A DNA stretch of 64,000 bases from Limnohabitans sp. Rim28 (GTDB taxonomy: Bacteria > Pseudomonadota > Gammaproteobacteria > Burkholderiales > Burkholderiaceae_C): contig NZ_ALKN02000005.1 of NCBI RefSeq assembly GCF_000293865.2, forward strand, positions 124,001 through 188,000, given 5' to 3'. Made by a program: the position numbers and the translations under genes. The notes under the pieces were generated by a model that was not told the DNA's origin, searched no databases, and saw only the letters and a list, made by a program, of their open reading frames with translations. Of the stretch, positions 29,206-38,404 are shown piece after piece (position 1 is the first letter of the stretch; every line of letters starts with the position of its first letter).

Positions 29206-30129
29206 ATGCTTGCACAACGCACACTCAAAACCTTGACCCAAGCCGTCGGCGTGGGTTTGCACAGCGGCCAGCGGGTCGAACTGACCTTGCGCCCTGCAGC
29301 ACCTGACACGGGTATCGTGTTTCGCCGGGTCGATCTGCCCGAGCCTGTGGACATCCCCGTTCGCGCTGAATCGGTCACGGACACCCGCCTGGCCTCCACC
29401 ATTTCAGTGGGTCAAGCCAAGGTTTTTACCGTCGAGCACCTGATGTCGGCCTGCGCAGGGCTGGGCATCGACAACCTGTATGTCGACATCACAGCCGAAG
29501 AAGTCCCTATCCTGGATGGCTCCGCCTCTTCTTTTGTCTTTTTGTTGCAAAGTGCGGGCATCGTTGAACAATCAGCACCCAAGCGGTTTTTGCGAGTGCT
29601 CAAGACCGTTCAGGTCAGCGAGGGCGAGGGCGCCAACATCAAGTGGGCCAAATTGGAGCCTTATCACGGCTACAAGCTCAGCTTCGAGATCGACTTTCGG
29701 CACCCCGCGGTGGACTCCACCGGCCAACAGGTGGTGTTTGACATGTCGGAAGGCGTGTACTCGCGCGACATTGCCCGCGCCCGCACTTTTGGCTTCACCA
29801 AAGACGTGGAAATGATGCGCGCCAACGGCTTGGCCCTGGGTGGTGGCTTGGACAACGCCATCGTCATGGACGACTACAAGGTCCTCAATGCCGATGGATT
29901 GCGTTATGACGACGAGTTCGTCAAGCACAAAATCTTGGACGCCATGGGTGACCTTTACATCGTGGGCAAGCCTTTGTTGGCCGCCTACAGCGCCTTCCGT
30001 TCGGGTCATGCCATGAACAACCTGTTGCTGCGCGCGTTGTTGTCGCAGCCTGATGCCTATGACGTGGTGACTTTCGACAAAGCCAGCCAGGCCCCAAAGG
30101 GCTTTGCGGCCCTGCAACCGGCCTGGTGA
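29206..30129 (+). CDS. lpxC: UDP-3-O-acyl-N-acetylglucosamine deacetylase LpxC
   Basis: 307 residues. Start [23 protein letters not shown]; zinc ligands in [16 protein letters not shown] and in [15 protein letters not shown]; the [14 protein letters not shown] His is the catalytic acid. Commits UDP-GlcNAc to lipid A synthesis in the cytoplasm. It closes the dcw cluster as in E. coli and marks the organism as an LPS-bearing Gram-negative. Confidence 0.97.
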   Translation: MLAQRTLKTLTQAVGVGLHSGQRVELTLRPAAPDTGIVFRRVDLPEPVDIPVRAESVTDTRLASTISVGQAKVFTVEHLMSACAGLGIDNLYVDITAEEVPILDGSASSFVFLLQSAGIVEQSAPKRFLRVLKTVQVSEGEGANIKWAKLEPYHGYKLSFEIDFRHPAVDSTGQQVVFDMSEGVYSRDIARARTFGFTKDVEMMRANGLALGGGLDNAIVMDDYKVLNADGLRYDDEFVKHKILDAMGDLYIVGKPLLAAYSAFRSGHAMNNLLLRALLSQPDAYDVVTFDKASQAPKGFAALQPAW

Positions 30130-30133
30130 ACTT

Positions 30134-30160
30134 TTGAGCGGCGGTGGACTGCCCGCTCAA
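30134..30160. terminator. candidate hairpin terminator between convergent lpxC and the EamA gene
   Basis: TTGAGCGG and CCGCTCAA form an 8-bp stem around an 11-nt loop just after the lpxC stop, followed on the plus strand by GAACTTTTCC. The T run is short, so termination would be weak. Confidence 0.4.
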
Positions 30161-30188
30161 GAACTTTTCCGTTCAAGCACCGGCCTGC

Positions 30189-31103
30189 TCAAGCACCCGT
30201 TGTATCCAGTTTGTCGGGCTTTTTTTGAGGCCAAAGCACACAGGCAATCGAGGCCACCATCAAGGCCACCGCAGCCCAGTCTTGCCAGTGCAAGACCTCC
30301 TCCAGCCAGACTGCACCACTGAACACGCCCAGAACGGGAATCAGCATCACGCTCAGGGTTGACGCCACGGGCGGCAAACTGCGCGCCAGATAAAACCAAG
30401 CGGCATGTGCAAAGCCAAACACCAGCACCGCATTGAACACAATCGCAAACCCGTTGGATGGCGTGGGCGCCACCCATTGATCGGACTCCAACACCAAAGC
30501 CAACACCGTCATCACCCCGGTGGTCATCAAGGTCATCCAAAAAGAAATGGCCAAAGTCGGCACGGGCATGCGGGTGCGGCGCAGCATTTGCGTGCCCAGT
30601 GCCCAGGTGCTGGCAGCCACCAAAGCCAACAACACACCGGTGGGCCTGCCACTGAGATTGGACAGTTCGTGCCACAACAACAGCACCACGCCCAGGCTGG
30701 CAGCCGCCACACCGGCCCAAGAGCGTTTGGCCAGTTGGTCACCAAAAAACCAGGCGCCCAACAAGGCCGAAAACATGGGCATGGTGTAGCCCAAAATCGC
30801 AGCCCGTCCGCTCGACAAGGATTGCACCGCGATGATGATCAGCGCGTGCCAAATGAACATGTTGAACACCGCCAACACCAGCAGCTCACGCCAATGCGCA
30901 CGCGGAATTCGAAACGGCACCTTCATGGCCAGCAGCGCCAAACCCAACACAGGCGTGCCCAGCCAAAGGCACAGGCTGCGAAACGTCAGGGGTGGAAAGC
31001 CAGTGACCCCCAACTTCATGATGGGCCAGTTGATGCCCCACACCAGGGTCAGCAAAACCAGCAGGGTCCATTGTGTGGAGGTCAATTTGTGCATGGGCTG
31101 CAT
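30189..31103 (-). CDS. EamA/DMT-superfamily transporter
   Basis: 304 residues with about ten membrane segments and two EamA repeats. The N-terminal LTLVWGINWPIMKLGVTGFPPLTFRSL and the second-half LSVMLIPVLGVFSGAVWLEEVLHWQDW are typical of the RhaT/YdcZ-like drug/metabolite transporter group. The substrate is unknown. A second start (MHKLTSTQW) three codons on is equally possible; no ribosome site stands out for either. Convergent with lpxC, divergent from pyrF. Confidence 0.88.
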   Translation of the reverse strand: MQPMHKLTSTQWTLLVLLTLVWGINWPIMKLGVTGFPPLTFRSLCLWLGTPVLGLALLAMKVPFRIPRAHWRELLVLAVFNMFIWHALIIIAVQSLSSGRAAILGYTMPMFSALLGAWFFGDQLAKRSWAGVAAASLGVVLLLWHELSNLSGRPTGVLLALVAASTWALGTQMLRRTRMPVPTLAISFWMTLMTTGVMTVLALVLESDQWVAPTPSNGFAIVFNAVLVFGFAHAAWFYLARSLPPVASTLSVMLIPVLGVFSGAVWLEEVLHWQDWAAVALMVASIACVLWPQKKPDKLDTTGA

Positions 31104-31171
31104 CTTAGACGGACCCGTGTCACTCTGCTGTCACCCAACCAGCTTCATGGCGCCCCCTTAAAATCCCCGGC

Positions 31172-32014
31172 ATGACCTTTTTAGACATGCTGCGCGCCGC
31201 TGAGCGCCAAAACGGCTCCATGCTCTGCGTGGGCCTGGACCCCGAACCCACCAAATTTCCGGACCGCTACAAAGGCGACGCCAACAAGATCTACGACTTT
31301 TGCGCCGCCATCGTGGACGCCACGGCCGACCTGGTCAGCAGTTTCAAACCGCAAATTGCCTACTTTGCCGCCCACCGCGCCGAGGGTCAACTCGAACGCC
31401 TGATGGAACACATGCGCCGCGTGGCCCCCCAAGTCCCGATCATTCTGGACGCCAAGCGCGGCGACATTGGCAGCACGGCCGAGCAATACGCCAAAGAGGC
31501 CTTTGAGCGCTACGGCGCCGATGCCGTGACCCTCTCACCCTTCATGGGCTGGGACTCGGTGGCACCGTACCTCAAGTTCGAAGGCAAAGGCGCATTCTTG
31601 TTGTGCCGTACCTCCAACCCCGGCGGCGACGACCTGCAAAACCAGCGCCTGGCTTCGGTTGAAGGCCAACCCCGCTTGTACGAGCATGTGGCCCGCCTGG
31701 CTCAAGGCCCCTGGAACCTGAACGGCCAACTCGGTTTGGTGGTCGGTGCAACCTATCCCGCAGAGATCGAACGCGTGAGAGAACTCGCTCCCACATTGCC
31801 CCTGCTGATCCCCGGTGTGGGCGCACAAGGGGGTGACGCCGTGGCCACCGTCAAGGCCGGTTGGCGTGCCAACGCCGATGGTTCCAGCGCTGGTTCGGTC
31901 ATCGTCAACTCATCGCGTGCGGTGCTGTATGCGTCCAGCGGTGACGACTTTGCTGAGGCCGCACGCCAGGTGGCCATGCAGACCCGCGACACGCTCGAAG
32001 CGGCCAAGGCCTGA
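31172..32014 (+). CDS. pyrF: orotidine 5'-phosphate decarboxylase (long type)
   Basis: 280 residues, the longer 'type 2' family found in Burkholderiales, mycobacteria and others. Motifs: [31 protein letters not shown], and the catalytic loop [22 protein letters not shown] (Asp-Lys-Asp). Carries out the last step of UMP synthesis. The next gene starts 8 bp downstream. Confidence 0.96.
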   Translation: MTFLDMLRAAERQNGSMLCVGLDPEPTKFPDRYKGDANKIYDFCAAIVDATADLVSSFKPQIAYFAAHRAEGQLERLMEHMRRVAPQVPIILDAKRGDIGSTAEQYAKEAFERYGADAVTLSPFMGWDSVAPYLKFEGKGAFLLCRTSNPGGDDLQNQRLASVEGQPRLYEHVARLAQGPWNLNGQLGLVVGATYPAEIERVRELAPTLPLLIPGVGAQGGDAVATVKAGWRANADGSSAGSVIVNSSRAVLYASSGDDFAEAARQVAMQTRDTLEAAKA

Positions 32015-32022
32015 AGGCCCTG

Positions 32023-33381
32023 ATGACCACCGCCGTCAAGCCAGCAACCGACGGCATGCATCGGATGGCCCTGCTGTCATTGCTGACCGCAGTCTTTCTC
32101 GGCTCGCTCGATCAATCGTTGGCCAACACGGCCCTGCCTGCGATCGGTGCGGCCATGCAACGCACGCCTGCCGAGTCGGTCTGGGTGGTCCATGCGTATC
32201 AGTTGGCCGTGGTGGCCGTGTTGTTGCCGTTGGCCGCGTTGGGGGACCGCTGGGGCGCCCGCAAGGTGTTTCTGCTGGGCATGTTGCTGTTCAATCTGGC
32301 GGCGTTGGGCAGCGCTTGTGCCACGAGCTTGGAGTGGTTGGCCTTTTTTCGTGCCATTCAGGGTGTGGGTGCGGCAGGGGTCATGAGCGTCAATTTGGCG
32401 CTGATTCAGCGCATTTTCCCGCCTGAGAAGTTAGGGCGCGGCGCCGGGCTCAACGCCCTGATCGTGGGTTTGGGCTTCAGCTTGGGGCCGACAGTGGCCT
32501 CGTTGTTGCTGGCCGTCTTGCCTTGGCCCTGGTTGTTTGGTTTTCAGGCCCCGTTGGGCCTGATGGCCGGGTTGCTGGCGCGGCGTTACCTGCCCCGCAC
32601 GGAAGCGGCAAAGACCGACGAGCCCTATGACCGTGTGCTGGCGTTGATGTCGGCTGTTTGCTTTGCCTCGCTGGTGTTCACGCTCAGTGCCATCGCGCAG
32701 CAAGAAGGTGTTGTCGTGGTGGTCGGCTCACTGGTGCTCATGTTGGGCAGCGGCTACTGCTTGTTGCGCCGCCAGCGAGGGCATGTGGCGCCTGTGCTGC
32801 CGATGGATTTGATGCGCAGGCCCTTGTTCAGCTTGTCGGTTTTCACCTCGTTCAGCGCTTTCACGACCCAGGGCTTGGCGTTCGTGGCTTTGCCTTTCTT
32901 TTTTCAACAGCAGCTGGGCCGCCCTCCCCTGGAAACGGGGGTGCTCATGTCGGTTTGGGCGCTGGTGGTGGCCATGATGGCACCCGTCGCAGGCACGCTG
33001 TCTGACCGATACCCACCCGCGATCCTGGGCGGTGTGGGCTTGAGCATTCTGAGCATGGGCATGGCCGGGTTGGGCGTGATGAGCGCTGATGTGCCGTTTG
33101 GCCTGATGGCGCTGTGCATGGCGCTGTGCGGTATGGGTTTTGGTTTGTTCCAGTCACCGAATTTGCGCGCCATCATGACCAGTGCACCTGCCCACCGCAC
33201 CAGTGGCGCCAGCGGCATGGTGGCAATGGCGCGGCTGATCGGGCAGGCCAGCGGGGCGGCTTTGGTGGCCCTGTGTTTCAACTTGTTTGGGCCGCTGGGC
33301 GCAGGTCGGGCCATCCTGTTGGGGGCCGTGGCGGCAGGCCTGGGGGCTGTGCTGAGCATGGCCCGACTTCGCGCCCGGTAA
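32023..33381 (+). CDS. MFS transporter, DHA2 (EmrB/QacA)-like
   Basis: 452 residues, about 12-14 membrane segments. The start LTAVFLGSLDQSLANTALPAIG and motif A ALGDRWGARKVFLLGM, plus motif C-like GLNALIVGLGFSLGPTVAS, place it with the drug:proton antiporters. Substrate unknown. It is close behind pyrF, and its stop lies one base from the stop of the convergent antitoxin gene. Confidence 0.87.
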   Translation: MTTAVKPATDGMHRMALLSLLTAVFLGSLDQSLANTALPAIGAAMQRTPAESVWVVHAYQLAVVAVLLPLAALGDRWGARKVFLLGMLLFNLAALGSACATSLEWLAFFRAIQGVGAAGVMSVNLALIQRIFPPEKLGRGAGLNALIVGLGFSLGPTVASLLLAVLPWPWLFGFQAPLGLMAGLLARRYLPRTEAAKTDEPYDRVLALMSAVCFASLVFTLSAIAQQEGVVVVVGSLVLMLGSGYCLLRRQRGHVAPVLPMDLMRRPLFSLSVFTSFSAFTTQGLAFVALPFFFQQQLGRPPLETGVLMSVWALVVAMMAPVAGTLSDRYPPAILGGVGLSILSMGMAGLGVMSADVPFGLMALCMALCGMGFGLFQSPNLRAIMTSAPAHRTSGASGMVAMARLIGQASGAALVALCFNLFGPLGAGRAILLGAVAAGLGAVLSMARLRAR

Positions 33382-33382
33382 G

Positions 33383-33679
33383 TCACGAGCCGGGGTGCTC
33401 CGCAATGAATTGACGCAGCGCAGCGTCAATACGCGTTTGCCAGCCATCGCCGCTGGCTTTGAAATGCGCAATCACTTCTGGCGATAGTCGCATGCCCACT
33501 CGCACCTTCGTAATCTCAGCTTTGGGCCTACCGCGTGGTGTCAACAAGGACTGCGTTCGTTCAGGACTGAAAAGTTGGCCGAGCACTTCACCGGCGGGTC
33601 TCGCTTTGGCCAAGTCTTCTACCGTCCAGGCCGGATTGTCTGTGTCGGGTGTGTGTGACTGGGTTTTGCGTTTGCTCAT
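33383..33679 (-). CDS. BrnA-family (ribbon-helix-helix) antitoxin, orphan
   Basis: 98 residues from the ATG at 33679; an in-frame ATG at 33724 would add 15 residues. The N-terminal half DNPAWTVEDLAKARPAGEVLGQLFSPE and C-terminal RHH helix pair (VRVGMRLSPEVIAHFKASGDGWQTRIDAALRQFIAEH) match BrnA/DUF4415 antitoxins. BrnA normally neutralises the RNase BrnT encoded just upstream. Here the 248 bp upstream hold no BrnT-like frame, so it is an orphan. It is divergent from cas3, and a decayed relative lies past the CRISPR array. Confidence 0.85.
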   Translation of the reverse strand: MSKRKTQSHTPDTDNPAWTVEDLAKARPAGEVLGQLFSPERTQSLLTPRGRPKAEITKVRVGMRLSPEVIAHFKASGDGWQTRIDAALRQFIAEHPGS

Positions 33680-33927
33680 GGCGTGGAGTTTTAAGCGCTT
33701 GACTATGCGCTGATGGTTGATCAAGTCAAAGCAGATGATTTGGCTTCTTTATTGTGCCCACAAAAATAGCACACAAGAAATTTTGAGGCATCTCAATATT
33801 TGAGTCAAAAAACAATTATTCTGGTGACTAATGAGATCTAAAGTTAATGTTTTATATGGATGCATCATGCTTGCTTTTGCAATTCATCTATTTGGAGTGC
33901 GCGCAGGGGTGATTCGGGGGCTGGTAC
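33680..33927. other. AT-rich divergent intergenic region between brnA and cas3
   Basis: 248 bp, much more AT-rich than the core genes on the left. It must hold promoters for both the leftward antitoxin gene and the rightward cas operon. An inverted repeat is annotated separately. No confident -35/-10 pair can be assigned and no reading frame is convincing. Confidence 0.5.
33783..33804. promoter_or_regulatory. inverted repeat TTGAG/CTCAA with a third half-site
   Basis: TTGAG-GCAT-CTCAA occupies 33783-33796, and a further TTGAG follows at 33800. The three half-sites sit in the shared brnA/cas3 intergenic region, about 125 bp from cas3 and 104 bp from brnA. RHH antitoxins bind short palindromes near their own promoters, so BrnA is a candidate ligand. 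Unproven. Confidence 0.45.
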
Positions 33928-36246
33928 ATGAATGAGCAAGCCACACCAACTTATTACGCCCACACAGGCAATCGTTCAGATGGCACGGATTGGCAGCCCC
34001 TCAAAAATCACCTCACGTCAGTCGCACAGCTGGCGCAAACCCGTGCGCAAGCATTTGGGGCCGCAGATTGGGCTCACTTGGTCGGGTTGCTGCACGACCT
34101 GGGTAAATACTCTCGAGCTTTTCAAAAGCGACTCCATGGCAGCAATGAGCGGGCCGATCATGCGACGGCAGGGGCCAAGGTTGTGGTTGATCACATCGTC
34201 GAAATCATGGGGCCGCAATTTTTGCCGTTGGGCAAATTATTGGCCTTTGCTATTGCTGGGCACCACACAGGTTTGGCCAATGGGATTGATGAAGGGCAGG
34301 AACGCTCAAACCTGAAACAACGATTGGCTCTGGAGTTTGGCAAAAACCTCCCTGCTTTGGACGAACTCTGGCGGCAAGAAATTGAGCTGCCAAAGACTTT
34401 GCGAATTCCCGCATTGAAGCCACATTTACCTCAAGGCAAGTACACCAATTTTGGCTTGATATTTTTTGCTCGGATGCTCTTTTCTTGCCTGATTGACGCA
34501 GACCGCATCGACACCGAAAACCATGCACGTTCTACCGACGGCAAAGCGCCGTTAGCGACTAATTTCCCCAACATCGCAATTCTGCAAGCTCAATTAGGCC
34601 AACATTTGCAGCAGCTGGCTAAAGGGGCAAAACAGACGGATGTAAATGTCTTGCGGCAACACATCCTGACCCATGCACGCCAACAAGCGCTCAAACCCCG
34701 TGAGTCTGGCTTGTATTCACTGACGGTGCCTACGGGCGGTGGAAAAACACTGACATCGCTGGCCTTCGGGTTGGATCATGCGGTTCAGCATCAGCTGCGC
34801 CGCGTGATTTACGTTATTCCATTCACCAGCATCATCGAGCAAACCGCCGATGTATTTCGCCAGGCCATGGGTGAACACAAAGATGCGGTGCTTGAGCATC
34901 ACAGTGCTTTTGATCGTGACAAGTTGCCCGAAGAAATCAAAACGGCCAGCAAATCCCGCCAAGCGGATTACCGCGACAAGCTGCGATTGGCCATGGAAAG
35001 CTGGGATGCGCCCATTGTGGTGACCACTGCGGTGCAGTTCTTTGAATCGCTGTTCTCTGATCGCACAACGCAATGCAGAAAATTGCACAACATTACAGGA
35101 AGCGTCATCGTGCTGGACGAGGCTCAAACGCTGCCCCTGAAGCTGTTGCGGCCCATCATGGCCAGCATTGATGAATTGGCCCTCAACTATGGTTGTTCGG
35201 TGGTCCTTTGCACGGCCACACAACCCGCGCTGAAAGACAGCGATGAGTTCAACAATGGGTTCAGCAAGGTGCAGGAAATTGCACCCAACCCACAAGAGCT
35301 TTTTAAAAAACTGCGACGAACGCAAGTCCAACCTTTGGGTGTGCAAAGTGACGAGCAGTTGGTAGCGCACCTTCGTAGCCACACTCAAGTGCTAATGATT
35401 GTTAATAACCGGCGACATGCGCGTGAACTTTTCGACGGCATTGCGATCGAAGAAGGCGCATATCACCTGACCACTTCGATGTGTGCGGAACATCGAAGCG
35501 AAAAACTGGCCCAAATTCGCCAACGTCTTAAGGATGGTCTGGCCTGCCGATTGGTCGCCACGTCATTGATTGAGGCGGGGGTGGATGTGGACTTTCCCAC
35601 GGTGTACCGAGCTGAAGCGGGGTTGGACTCGATTGCCCAAGCCGCAGGCCGTTGTAACCGCGAAGGCAGACGTTTGTTGGCAGACAGTCAGGTTTATGTT
35701 TTTCAAAGTCCAGATTGGAAAGCCCCGCCTGAGCTGGCGCAGTTGGCCGCCCCCATGCGCTCCATTTTGCGCAACCATGAAGGCGATGTGCTTGCGCCAG
35801 AGGCATTGAAAAGCTACTTCCAGCAGGTGTACTACGCCAAAGGTGCCGATCTGGATCATCACCAAATCCTGAACAAGATTCGCATCACCGATGGCTGTGA
35901 TTTCCCGTTCCAAGACATTGCCCGTGACTTTCGCATGATCGACAGCCACATGCTGCCAATCATCGTGCCGTTTGATGACGTGGCCAGTGACAACCTTGAA
36001 TTGCTGCGCAACCTGCCCGAAAACATGAGCGTAGGAAAAATCGCGCAAAAGCTGCAGCGCTATGTGGTGCAAGTGCCAGAGAGGACATTCGTGCAGCTGC
36101 TCAAGCTGGGTGCTGTCGCTGTCATTGCACCTGAGAAATTTGGCAACCAGTTTTACGAACTGGTTGCGCAATCGCTTTACAGCCCGATTGCTGGCTTGAA
36201 CTTTTCAGACCCTGTTGCCATGAGCGCAGAGTCTGCTGTTTTCTAA
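33928..36246 (+). CDS. cas3: CRISPR-associated helicase/nuclease Cas3 (type I-C)
   Basis: 772 residues. N-terminal HD nuclease domain: HLVGLLHDLGKYSRAFQKRL (His-Asp at about 60), DHATAGAK, GHHTG. SF2 helicase domain: Walker A VPTGGGKTLTSLAFG near 268, DEAQ box in VLDEAQTLPLKLLRP near 397, CTATQPAL, then motif V/VI SLIEAGVDVDFPTVYRAEAGLDSIAQAAGRCNREGR. Cas3 is recruited by Cascade to degrade the non-target strand. First gene of the cas operon; cas5c follows after 15 bp with a GGAGG site. Confidence 0.96.
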   Translation: MNEQATPTYYAHTGNRSDGTDWQPLKNHLTSVAQLAQTRAQAFGAADWAHLVGLLHDLGKYSRAFQKRLHGSNERADHATAGAKVVVDHIVEIMGPQFLPLGKLLAFAIAGHHTGLANGIDEGQERSNLKQRLALEFGKNLPALDELWRQEIELPKTLRIPALKPHLPQGKYTNFGLIFFARMLFSCLIDADRIDTENHARSTDGKAPLATNFPNIAILQAQLGQHLQQLAKGAKQTDVNVLRQHILTHARQQALKPRESGLYSLTVPTGGGKTLTSLAFGLDHAVQHQLRRVIYVIPFTSIIEQTADVFRQAMGEHKDAVLEHHSAFDRDKLPEEIKTASKSRQADYRDKLRLAMESWDAPIVVTTAVQFFESLFSDRTTQCRKLHNITGSVIVLDEAQTLPLKLLRPIMASIDELALNYGCSVVLCTATQPALKDSDEFNNGFSKVQEIAPNPQELFKKLRRTQVQPLGVQSDEQLVAHLRSHTQVLMIVNNRRHARELFDGIAIEEGAYHLTTSMCAEHRSEKLAQIRQRLKDGLACRLVATSLIEAGVDVDFPTVYRAEAGLDSIAQAAGRCNREGRRLLADSQVYVFQSPDWKAPPELAQLAAPMRSILRNHEGDVLAPEALKSYFQQVYYAKGADLDHHQILNKIRITDGCDFPFQDIARDFRMIDSHMLPIIVPFDDVASDNLELLRNLPENMSVGKIAQKLQRYVVQVPERTFVQLLKLGAVAVIAPEKFGNQFYELVAQSLYSPIAGLNFSDPVAMSAESAVF

Positions 36247-36261
36247 AGATTTGGAGGATAA

Positions 36262-36939
36262 ATGAGCTACGGCATCAAACTGCACATCTGGGGTGAATAC
36301 GCTTGCTTCACTCGACCGGAGATGAAAGTGGAGCGTGTGAGCTACGACGTGATCACGCCATCAGCGGCGCGTGGCATTTTGGAGGCGATTCACTGGAAGC
36401 CGGCCATTCGATGGCAGATTGACCGCATACATGTGCTCAAGCACATACGGTTTGAGTCGATCCGACGCAACGAAGTGGGCAGCAAGATTTCGGCTCGTAA
36501 CGTGACTTCGGCGATGAATGCCAAAAGCACGCAAGACCTGCACCTCGTGTCGGACGAGGATCGCCAACAGCGCGCAGCAACGGTTTTGCGTGATGTGGCC
36601 TATGTGATCGAAGCGCACTTTGAGATGACCAGCAAGGCGGGCAGCGATGACAACGTTGGCAAACACCTCGACCAATTCAATCGTCGTGCACGAAAAGGGC
36701 AGTGCTTTCATCAGCCATGTATGGGCACACGCGAATTCGCGGCTCACTTTGCGCTGCTGGGCGAAGGTGATCAATGGCCACAGAGTGAATTGAATGAGGC
36801 CCAAAAGAACAGAGATCTGGGGTGGATGCTTCATGACATTGACTTTGCCGCTGGCTATGTGCCGCATTTCTTCAGGGCTGAATTGAAGGATGGTGTGGTT
36901 GAGGTCCCCGCATTTCAAAGCGAGGGTTTCAAGTCATGA
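36262..36939 (+). CDS. cas5c: type I-C CRISPR protein Cas5c (Cas5d), crRNA-processing
   Basis: 225 residues, ATG at 36262 after GGAGG. The N-terminal RAMP fold (YGIKLHIWGEYACFTRPEMKVERVSYDVITPSAARGILEAIHWKPAIRW) is the Cas5d signature. In type I-C this subunit itself cuts pre-crRNA at the repeat hairpin, since there is no Cas6, and stays at the 5' handle. No cas6 is present in this locus, in agreement. ATGA overlap with cas8c. Confidence 0.95.
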   Translation: MSYGIKLHIWGEYACFTRPEMKVERVSYDVITPSAARGILEAIHWKPAIRWQIDRIHVLKHIRFESIRRNEVGSKISARNVTSAMNAKSTQDLHLVSDEDRQQRAATVLRDVAYVIEAHFEMTSKAGSDDNVGKHLDQFNRRARKGQCFHQPCMGTREFAAHFALLGEGDQWPQSELNEAQKNRDLGWMLHDIDFAAGYVPHFFRAELKDGVVEVPAFQSEGFKS

Positions 36940-38171
36940 TTCTCAGTCGACTTAATGAGTTGTACAGCAGGTTGCTAACTCAATACGATGAATCAGGTAG
37001 TAAGCCTGTTTGCCTAGTACCGTCATATGGCTTTAGTGATGAAAAAGTTGGCTACCTTTTGGTGCTTGATGAACAAGGGAATTTGAAAGATGTTCAGCCA
37101 AATTTGGTAGAAGTGAAAAAAGGTAAGAAAACGCTGCAGGATGAGCGTCGAATGCGAGTGCCGTGTGCATTTGGACGATCAGGAAAATTTACCGAAAAGG
37201 CGTTCAATGCAGGAAAGAACGTTGCATTCTTTCTATGGGACAAGCCTGAATTTTTGCTGGGTGTTTTACTCAATGGTAAAAAAATTGAACTGGCAGATTT
37301 GCCTTATCGCGCTTTCAAAGCCAAGCAGAAAGATCTGATTGGTACTTCAGAAGATCCGGGGCTGAAAGCGGTGTTGAAATTCCTAGATCAATGGCAACCC
37401 GAAAATTTCGAAAAACTGTCGTTCTTTAATTCCGAAATGCTCAAGTCAAATTTCGCGTTCAAATTGGACGGAGATCTGAGCATCATTGCTGACAGGGCTG
37501 CGGCTGTTAAATGTTGGGATGACTATTGTAAAGATCAGAAAAATTCCGTGACTAGGCAGTGCTTAATTACTGGAGAGGTTGGGTCGCTTGCTGAAACCCA
37601 CCCTGTTCTCAAGGTTGCAGGTGGTCAATCATCTGGCGTTGCAATCGTGACCTACAACGAAAAAGCTTATGAGTCATTTAGTAAAAGCCAAGGTGACAAT
37701 GCTCCTGTTTCAGAGCAAGCCGCCTTTGCGTACACCACTGCGCTGAACTATTTGCTGCGACGCGAATACGGCCATTGCCTTGCGATTGGTGACACCAGCA
37801 CTGTCTTTTGGGCGCAAGCAAAAGATGCACAGCAAGAACAAGAAGCCGCCAGCTTATTTGCCAGCATCGTTAACCCACCTACGGACGATGGACAGTCCAA
37901 CAAGGTAAAGCACATTCTGGAGAAAATTTCCAAGGGTCGACCATTTGAAGAGGTCGCACCTGAAGTTGATCCGTGTACAAAATTTTTTGTTTTAGGTCTG
38001 GCACCTAACGCAGCCAGATTATCGATTCGATATTGGCTTGAAAGTACCCTAGGTGAGTTGGGGCCGCGTTTGGTTGAGCATTGGAAGGACATGCAAATTG
38101 AACCGCATCCCTGGCAGCCAGAAAGCCCACCTTCATCACAACTCCTTTTGCTGGAGCTGGTTCCGTTAAGG

Positions 38172-38178
38172 AAAAAAA
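38172..38178 (+). other. A7 homopolymer at the cas8c frameshift
   Basis: The zero frame reads AGG AAA AAA ACG and the downstream frame reads AAA AAC GGA AAG. Either one A has been lost from an original run of eight, the assembly is one base short, or polymerase/ribosome slippage on the run recodes it. Confidence 0.8.
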
Positions 38179-38388
38179 CGGAAAGCATGACTACCGTGGT
38201 CGCAAGTTTGACGACATTCCACATCAACTGGCTGGGGAGTTTTTGCGCAGCATCCTGACGGGGCAACGCTATCCCCGTCAATTACTCACAAAACTCGTGC
38301 AGCGCTTGCGTTCGGACGGCGACGTTAATGGACTGCGTGCGTCACTCATCAAAGCGTTGTTGCACCGCGACCATCGCAAAGGTTTTAC

Positions 38389-38396
38389 AAAGGAGG
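38389..38396 (+). promoter_or_regulatory. strong internal Shine-Dalgarno inside cas8c
   Basis: AAAGGAGG, a near-complete match to anti-SD, lies eight bases before an in-frame ATG at 38405, inside the C-terminal part of cas8c. It is as good as the sites in front of the free-standing cas5c and cas7c genes, and marks the internal start of the small subunit. Confidence 0.85.
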
Positions 38397-38404
38397 CTAT
38401 CCCC

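Noticed and set aside
38171-38180. Programmed -1 ribosomal frameshift of the X XXY YYZ type at the cas8c A run
   Set aside because: In the zero frame the codons are AAA AAA ACG preceded by G, so a tandem slip would need pairing to GAA; it is not a good canonical heptamer. Transcriptional slippage, mutation or assembly error remain open.
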